Source of the DNA: Ilyonectria destructans
Lineage: Eukaryota; Ascomycota; Sordariomycetes; Hypocreales; Nectriaceae
Assembly (NCBI GenBank): GCA_020740775.1
Contig: JAHEWK010000004.1
Coordinates: 1,798,001 to 1,862,000, forward strand
Direction: 5' to 3'
Length of the DNA stretch: 64,000 nt
In this document: positions 57,929 to 64,000 of the stretch, one piece after another
How the letters are laid out: each line of letters starts with the position of its first letter
Numbering within the stretch: position 1 is the first letter of the stretch
The notes under the pieces: model-generated
The model's database searches: none
Seen by the model: the letters and a program-made list of their open reading frames with translations, nothing else
What the model was told of the DNA's origin: nothing
Position numbers and translations under genes: made by a program

Positions 57929-59494
57929 CGTCCGTATCCGGAGAAAGCCCGGCGCTGCACTGTGCTTGATGTTTTCAGCCACGAACGCACAAAATAACTG
58001 CGTGCAGGAAGTGTATGGAGAGAAGAGTGTGTGTCAAATGGTGGGAGTGTCGGACATGCGAAGTCGAGCATGTAAAAGAAGGGTCTCTCTCTCGTCGTGT
58101 CGGTGAGTCTCCAGCTTTTTTTTTCTCGTCTTTTTTTTAGTCGCTCCTTCGGGGCGGACCAGGGGCAAGGGGAGTTACACGAGGTATCTTCCAGGTACCA
58201 ATTTCCAAGTGCCGACGCTCCACGGCCTGCTGAGTGGATCAATCAATCAACTGGTGGGAATCTGTGAATCAGACACGGCGATAGGCAAGGGACTCTTGCA
58301 TTGAGTGACACAGAAGGGCCTCACTTTTATACTAGACAAGCGGCGCGATGTAAGGATTGGCAAAACAAATTTCTAAAAAACTAAAAACTAAAAACTAAAA
58401 TACGTCTTCTTAGAATTAAAACAAGCCGGTTGAATGACATGGCCAGGTGTGAAGCAAATCTGGGCGCTTGCGCAGTACATCCGCAATACATGCAGGACGG
58501 CCTGCTGGCTTGGCGCTCTAAAATTGATGATCGTCTCAATTAAAAGAAAAAGAAAGATCCCTGGGTCCACCAGTCCGTTTTCAGCAGCAGCATGGATTTC
58601 AATCTAAGTTAGACTAGAAGCACTGGATTTCTCGTGGCAAGGGGGGCCAAGGACGAGACAAAAATAGTCGCGTCAGGGCCATGGACCTGAGGTGACGGGA
58701 CCTTTCGCTCTACGCAGTACCTGCATAGTACAGAGCACCACGTACTTGTAGATGCCTGACGGCAGTTGGGCACGTGTTGAGCCCCAAATATGAACCCTTT
58801 GTCTTTATCATGCCGATCGGCGTGGGGAGCACAGGCAGAAGCGACAGAAGTGACAAAAGCGACACGCTCTCTCCCTTTGGGCGTACGTCTCCCAACATCA
58901 GATGATAATGATGCCGGGTGGTTTCGCTGGGTGCCAACGCCAGCTATGCGCCTCGGGCCCCTCCGCCGCTGTGGTTCGTCCCGCACAGCCCCTGTTGTCT
59001 CAAGCAGTCTCAGCGGCCTCAGCGCCAAGAGCCCTGTCGCCAGTCCTGGAGGAGCGTCTCAGCAGAGCCACTCAACGGCCTCATGGCGCCAGGCTCGTCT
59101 CGACCGTGCCTCGACCCGTCTGGGCTTGGCTTTCATCATAGATGTGAAATATCTCAAACGACGCACATCAACACGGCGGCAAGGCTGTCGGCCCTTTCTT
59201 TGCCAGGATGATCGGGCTTGAGCTCCGTAACAGATGGACACGAAGTGACGAGTGTGACCGTTTCTCTCTCACCCTCCCATTGCCGCCAACCACCGTCAGC
59301 CACAACACACAACAGCGCGACGGCCGTCATTTGGTGTTGCTTGGTTACATCACCTTGCACGGCTTCGCTGGCCGACCGACTCGCTACCGCCGACCATTTG
59401 CTGAGGCCAAGCACATGCAGGCAGTCATCATTCATCCATTGGAGCAAGTTGTTTCATCCGAGCCCAGTGCTCCAAGCGCTGCCTCAATCCAGCC

Positions 59495-61960
59495 TCAGAG
59501 TACTCCCACTCGCCCATCCCCGTCCCCCGCTTGTTGGTACTGGTTCAACATCTGCCACACAGTGTCATCCAAGTCCCCTCCGAAGAGCCACCCGAAATCA
59601 TTGTCTGTCCCCGTCCCGACTGCGCCCTCCATCTCCCCTCCCATTGCTGGCGGCGGAGCCATGCCGTCTTGCACTGCGTTTAGATCATTGTAGATGAGGT
59701 CTCCCGTGGGAAACATTGGTGCTAGCATCGCTAGATTGTCTGCCGACGGCATCATCCCCGCTGCCATGTTTGACGACGGAGCCTGGGAGTACCCAAATGT
59801 GCCCCTCGGTTCCAACGAAAAGGTTTCCGGCGTAGAACCCGTAGTGACTGACACGCTGCTGTCAGTACCGGGCTTCATGCCGGTCGAGGGCGTGTGGGAG
59901 CTTCGGCTGCCTGCGGGATTAGAAATGGCCTTTTTGAACCGCGCCACGATGGCTCTGAGCACTCCTTGCGCAGCCCTTGCTAAAGGGTTACGCTCCTGCA
60001 TTGCCGAAAACCGCTCAATCGTCCACTGGAAATGCTGTAAAACGCTCCCCGTAAGCTCGGGGTGCTCGTGCGGAAATAATATGTAGATGGACGCAATCAA
60101 TACGATGGCATCAAAACTCCCAAAGAAGAGCAAATAACTACGAGCCCGAAGTTAGTAAGACTACATCCTTCACGTTTACGGATCTTAGTTCACAATGACT
60201 CACTTTCTCCATGTATCGGGAGGCAGGCCTTGATACGTCATCTTCTGGATCTCGAGCATTCGCAGACTCGCCTGAATCGCCTCCGCCCGGCTCCCCTTTT
60301 GGTGAAAGACGTATGACCGATGTAGCGCCATCAGTCCGAACTGGTGCAACTGAGCAAAGTAAAATCTACACGCCTGGAGCCAATGCATGTCTGGCTCGTC
60401 GTCCCATTGTGTGTCAGGTTCATCCAGTCGGAACGCAGAGGGGATCTTGTCGTGGAGGTCTAGAATACTCTGATGAAGCTTATCAACTTTGGCGAAGTCC
60501 TTAGGGCCAGGTATATCATTTTCTAGGTTCCGGATGGCCTGTAAAGGCTTGGAGAGTTGGACATTCCAGAGGATCCGCGTAACTGGTGTTGGCCGTTCTG
60601 TCTCACCACGAGGAACCACCGGCGTCTTGGAGCGACACGTTGGTATTGGTGCATCGATAGGGGGCGTAGGTAGTACTTGATTCCAATCCACAGTTCCTGG
60701 GCGTCCAAGGATAAGAGCACAATTGATGTCCCTACCAGTTGCGTTAGACGGTCTTATCACAATGGGACAAGTCTCGCTATCAACGGGGAGCTTACCAGAT
60801 TGCAAGGAGAGTGTACATCTTCCTCCGCCGTTGAATCAACCACTGATTCTCAAGGATGCTCTCCACACTTGAGTCTTTGGGTTCGGGGTCGAAGTTATCC
60901 CGGTGCATTCCCAAGTCTTGGGCGTCACGTATCGCCACAGAAATTGTATGCCACTGATAAAAGTTAACGAGGGCCCTCAACTCATGAGGCCTAACTTACC
61001 GCCTCGGTAACTCTAGCTGTATACTTGAAGAACGTTGCCCTCAAGAACTGCGCCTGGACGGTTTCCAGTGCCATATGTTTCTTTCCGAGGAGGTCGACGA
61101 TGGCCGCCCCCGTGTCGCTGTACTCGACCGCCAAGTCCTCAAACTTCATGCTTCCCATGTACTTGAGCGAATCAAATACCGGGTCCGGCCGCTCTGGTAG
61201 TAGCAGCAGCGCCGAAGCGATCATCTGGAATAGCACCGCGGGAAACACCCTGAGGTTCGGCGAAAGGCCTCGCGGTCCAGTGGTCGACAAAACTGCAAAT
61301 GGGAGATTGGTCCACTCATCGAGTTGCTGGCGGAAAATGTCGGGGTCGATGGAGAAGTACTGCCAGTTGAGGCCGCGCATATAAATCTCGACGAGTTTGT
61401 CGATGTAGATCTTAGCTGGCAGTTGACGAATGAGGCTCTTGTACTTTTCCCTCAGCGTGAAATCATCGCCAGGAGAGTTGTGAGTAGAGGGTTTGGCACT
61501 GGCGGGGGAGGGATTATCCCCGTCAGCCGTCTCGATCTGTTTAAGGAAGCCCATGGTCGAGACATCGTTTTGGCCATAGCCCCAATCTGCAGCCCTGGTC
61601 GAAAAAGGCTCGTCACTTTCGCCGCCAGGAGAATCCTCTGAGGATGTTACCAGATGATTCCTGACCTGCTGCTTCTGAGGTTGTTGATGCTCCCGAGCTG
61701 TTGGAGCGGCGGTCTCGTAGGTGCATGCCTTGTTCCTTGACCTGCAGTTCTGACATGGCAGCTCGCGATCACACTGGAGGGATGGAAATCAGCAAGCAAC
61801 CTTGGTATGCACAGAGCGATTTAAAGCGGGTACATTCCGCCTTACGAACCTTTTGTTTCCGCCGATGACACTCTGTGCAAGATATCACGATCCGGCGCCT
61901 CTTTCTTGGTGGCTGAGCGCGAACGTCTTGGCCATCGCCAAGCTGATGTTCGGTGACCAT
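59495..61960 (-). CDS. Zn2Cys6 transcription factor with fungal-specific regulatory domain
   Basis: Five exons: 61960-61850, 61773-61000, 60953-60796, 60731-60204, 60137-59495; 737 residues. The zinc cluster is CTECHRRKQK-CDRELPCQNCRSRNKAC, giving C-x2-C-x6-C-x5-C-x2-C-x6-C, split by intron 1 after RKQK. A basic run (PPRKRRR) precedes it. The middle homology region spans about 150-560, with SLKYMGSMKFEDLA, ISVAIRDAQDLGMHRDN and ILENQWLIQRRRKMYTLLAIWD, the usual fungal_trans signature. A hydrophobic stretch (YLLFFGSFDAIVLIASIYIL) sits near 527-546. The C-terminus ends in an acidic Gly/Met-rich activation-like tail (DNDFGWLFGGDLDD). The target pathway is not evident: no biosynthetic or transporter cluster adjoins it. 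Confidence 0.93.
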
Positions 61961-63852
61961 AACTACCGTGTGTTTGTGGAACTTCTCAAAAGACAAAGGT
62001 GGGGGGCCTTTACATAATGGGGTAATTGATCGATGAACCGTGGACCAGTTTGGGACTGAGAACTGGCCAGCTTTGCGCCGTTCTTGGTTGTGAAAGTGTC
62101 GTCGACATTGGATGAAGTCTGCGCGCGGAGATACCGGAGTTGACGATGATTGGGTGGCAAGGGACAGAGGGAAGCCTAGCAGGGGATTGGTCTGGACAGC
62201 CCTGCCACAGTGACGTCGGCTCGTGGGGCGGCGGCGAGAGGCTGAACAGTAAATGCAGAACAGTCCGCTGCTGCGAGCATCTTGGAAGCACATCTAATAT
62301 TACTAACCTGGTTGGTAAATATACAGAACAAATGCTGAGCAATCCTCCGCATGGATTTAACATATCGTCTTGCACCTCATGTGAGTCGCCCATGTCCTTT
62401 TCCTTCCCTGTTAGTGTTAGGGACGAGATCGGCCTGAGCTGCAGATGGATCACATCAGCTTAGACAGGGAATACAAAAATACATCTTCAACGCGCAATCT
62501 AGCTTACAATAGGCGAGGATGAAAAGAGATGGGGAATTTGAATCTGGTATTTGAGGCAACGTCACTGAAAACAAGAACTCCACGTTTCCACCACCACCCT
62601 GACATTGCTACGAACATCCCCTGGGACAAGAGGACCCTCATCTGCCAAGTGGACCGTTGGTCCCCCGTAGCAATCCACCAGCATTTACGGACACCAAAAT
62701 GGAAGCAATGAAGAGATGGGTTTATGGCGTGGTGTGGTGTTGTTCCCACACAGGGTGATTAAGCTGGTGACTTAATGGGCCAACTTTCTGTGCAACTTGG
62801 AAACACATGCTTCTCGTAGAAGACCACGAACAACGCTTAGATCCATCCGGGACACCGAGGTTATGTTGGTCTCGTGAGTCGATATCGCCCCCATTCTCAG
62901 ACGCAAGTTGCCCGAGATCAACTGAAAGGGAGATAGATGGTCTGTTATCTTGCTCGGCAGCCGCTAATGCCTATCAATCAAGCTGCTGGTCGCTTTATCT
63001 CTGCCATCGACTGGACTCGGCAGGTGGGTTAGCTCGAACGTATTGACGCCAAGTCCATGGTAGTGTGCACAGGTTCATTGCCTAATTAATCTACACTAGC
63101 AACGTACACACATCTGTCCGCGTACTCCGTGCCCATTCCCAGTCATCTCCCAGCATCCATCGTGTGTCATGACCCAATCGTACGTGGCGCCTCCAGGTGC
63201 ATGCTGGCATTTTGAACAAAATCAGCCTCCTAAGTGGAGTCGTTCCGTGGTGACCCTGGTTGACAATTTGCCCCAATCCAAGGGGTGAAGAGTACACCGG
63301 GTCCCAAATTTCCGCCGACGGCCTGCCGCTCCAGTGGCAATTCGCACCCGGACACCCCATAACTTACACAGGCCAACTCCCTGAGGGGGGCCGCTAGTTG
63401 TCCCGATTCTACCGAGCGCGATGCCCCTGCCATTCTTGGCGGAGGCACCACGCAATAGAAATGCGAATGGGACAGGCGCGCTCAGCAAGCCAGGCTCCTG
63501 CTGTCCAGCTATCGCTCACTCTCAAGGCCAGCGTCATCTCAGAACTTTAACCCACCACCTCCGCCTCCACATTGCGCACACCCAGCTGCTTCTCTCGTCC
63601 CTTTTCTTCCTTCTTATCCGCTCCTTCGCATCCCACGTGTTGTTCCTTTTCTTCCCTCTCGCCCGACGCCTTCACTCCTTCCCTCGCCTCGCCGCCTCTA
63701 CTTGCCCGTCTAAACGACACCCTAGCAGCCACCACACAGCCCCTGACCCTACGCTGACGGCTCGCGACTATCTCGACCAGCCGTCCATGATAAGACTGAT
63801 TAGCTATCGCGACACCTGAACACCATCGACGACCCCTCAGTCCTCGTGCAAT
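61961..63852. other. Intergenic upstream of the Zn2Cys6 gene and of the right-edge gene
   Basis: No supported gene in 1.9 kb. The last 300 bases on the plus strand become CT-rich (TTCTTCCTTCTT-type), consistent with the leader of the gene starting at 63853. Confidence 0.55.
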
Positions 63853-64000
63853 ATGCCTCAGCGACAGACCCGAAGACAAGCCTCCAAGGCCCGCGACACG
63901 CCAGTTTCGTCCGATGAAGAGCACGACATGAAGCTCAACGGCAACGGCACCGCGCACCACGCCTCGGATGCCTCGGGCGGCGACGAACGCGAGAACATCT
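63853..64000 (+). CDS. N-terminus of a gene cut by the right edge, possibly phosphatidylinositol synthase
   Basis: An ATG in good context begins MPQRQTRRQASKARDTPVSS and reads 49 codons to the window end without a stop, with biased codons. The visible part is a charged, disordered leader (SSDEEHD, KLNGNGTAHH) ending DERENI. Mould phosphatidylinositol synthases (Pis1, a CDP-alcohol phosphatidyltransferase) have a similar leader followed directly by ENIFLF and the first membrane helix, which is why I suggest it. This is a guess from five residues; no catalytic motif is in view. That it is a real gene start is fairly likely. Confidence 0.4.
   Translation, partial: MPQRQTRRQASKARDTPVSSDEEHDMKLNGNGTAHHASDASGGDERENI

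Larger units (their letters stand above)
57359..59494. other. Intergenic upstream of the CCCH gene, with GA and AGGT repeats
   Basis: No supported gene in 2.1 kb. It contains an AGGTTC/AGGTGC degenerate hexamer array at about 57612-57672, a GA run at 57896-57928, CTAAAAA repeats at 58374-58399, and T-runs near 58115-58140. Confidence 0.55.

Noticed and set aside
59218..59697. 159-codon and 161-codon plus-strand frames
   Set aside because: They overlap each other and run antisense to the last exon of the Zn2Cys6 gene; Pro/Ser/Thr-rich shadows.

Overview
The window is nuclear DNA of a filamentous ascomycete (Pezizomycotina, most likely Sordariomycetes). The coding genes are cut by short introns of roughly 50-80 bases with GTRNGT donors and YAG acceptors. 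Codon third positions favour G or C. Several products have forms typical of this group: an orotidylate decarboxylase with the long internal insert of moulds, a Ro-3-type dynactin subunit, a Zn2Cys6 regulator, a DUF7923-like CCCH protein and a Uds1 septation protein. I see no transposon, virus, CRISPR array, tRNA or rRNA gene.

Layout. 1-602: start of an Atg37-like acyl-CoA-binding protein, cut by the left edge. 1685-3418: an RNase III and, divergent from it, the mitoribosomal protein MRPS33. 4810-7401: a Mpf1-like PUF RNA-binding protein. 8198-11853: a Pex39-like KPWE protein head-to-head with a mitochondrial PP2C phosphatase (Ptc5 type) that ends in a peroxisomal-looking AKL. 12373-14414: a nine-exon TDT-family transporter with an 8-base micro-exon, preceded by a small overlapping reading frame. 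15778-16682: a rhomboid-like Dsc2/UBAC2 protein. 17963-21134: a Uds1 coiled-coil protein. 24564-26516: a TCP11/Sok1 family protein.

An 8.8-kb gene-free, GC-rich, microsatellite-dense stretch follows (26517-35332). The second half is denser: Ksh1 (35333-35705, four tiny exons) divergent from TAF13, pyr4, an EamA/DMT transporter, Rvb1, an HMG-box regulator, dynactin p150, Sec65/SRP19, a CCCH protein with a possible PIN/NYN-like nuclease domain, a Zn2Cys6 regulator, and a gene entering the right edge.

The genes are mainly housekeeping and do not form one cluster. Loose themes recur: peroxisomes (Atg37, Pex39 and Ptc5 homologues), post-transcriptional control (RNase III, PUF, CCCH) and the secretory pathway (Dsc2, Ksh1, Sec65). 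The observations most worth following are the AKL tail on the phosphatase next to a Pex39 homologue, the RNA motif readable from the PUF repeats (5'-UGUAAAUA), the Regnase-like layout of the CCCH protein, and the small membrane-protein-like frame overlapping the transporter start. All exon joins were worked out by eye and checked only for reading-frame consistency.
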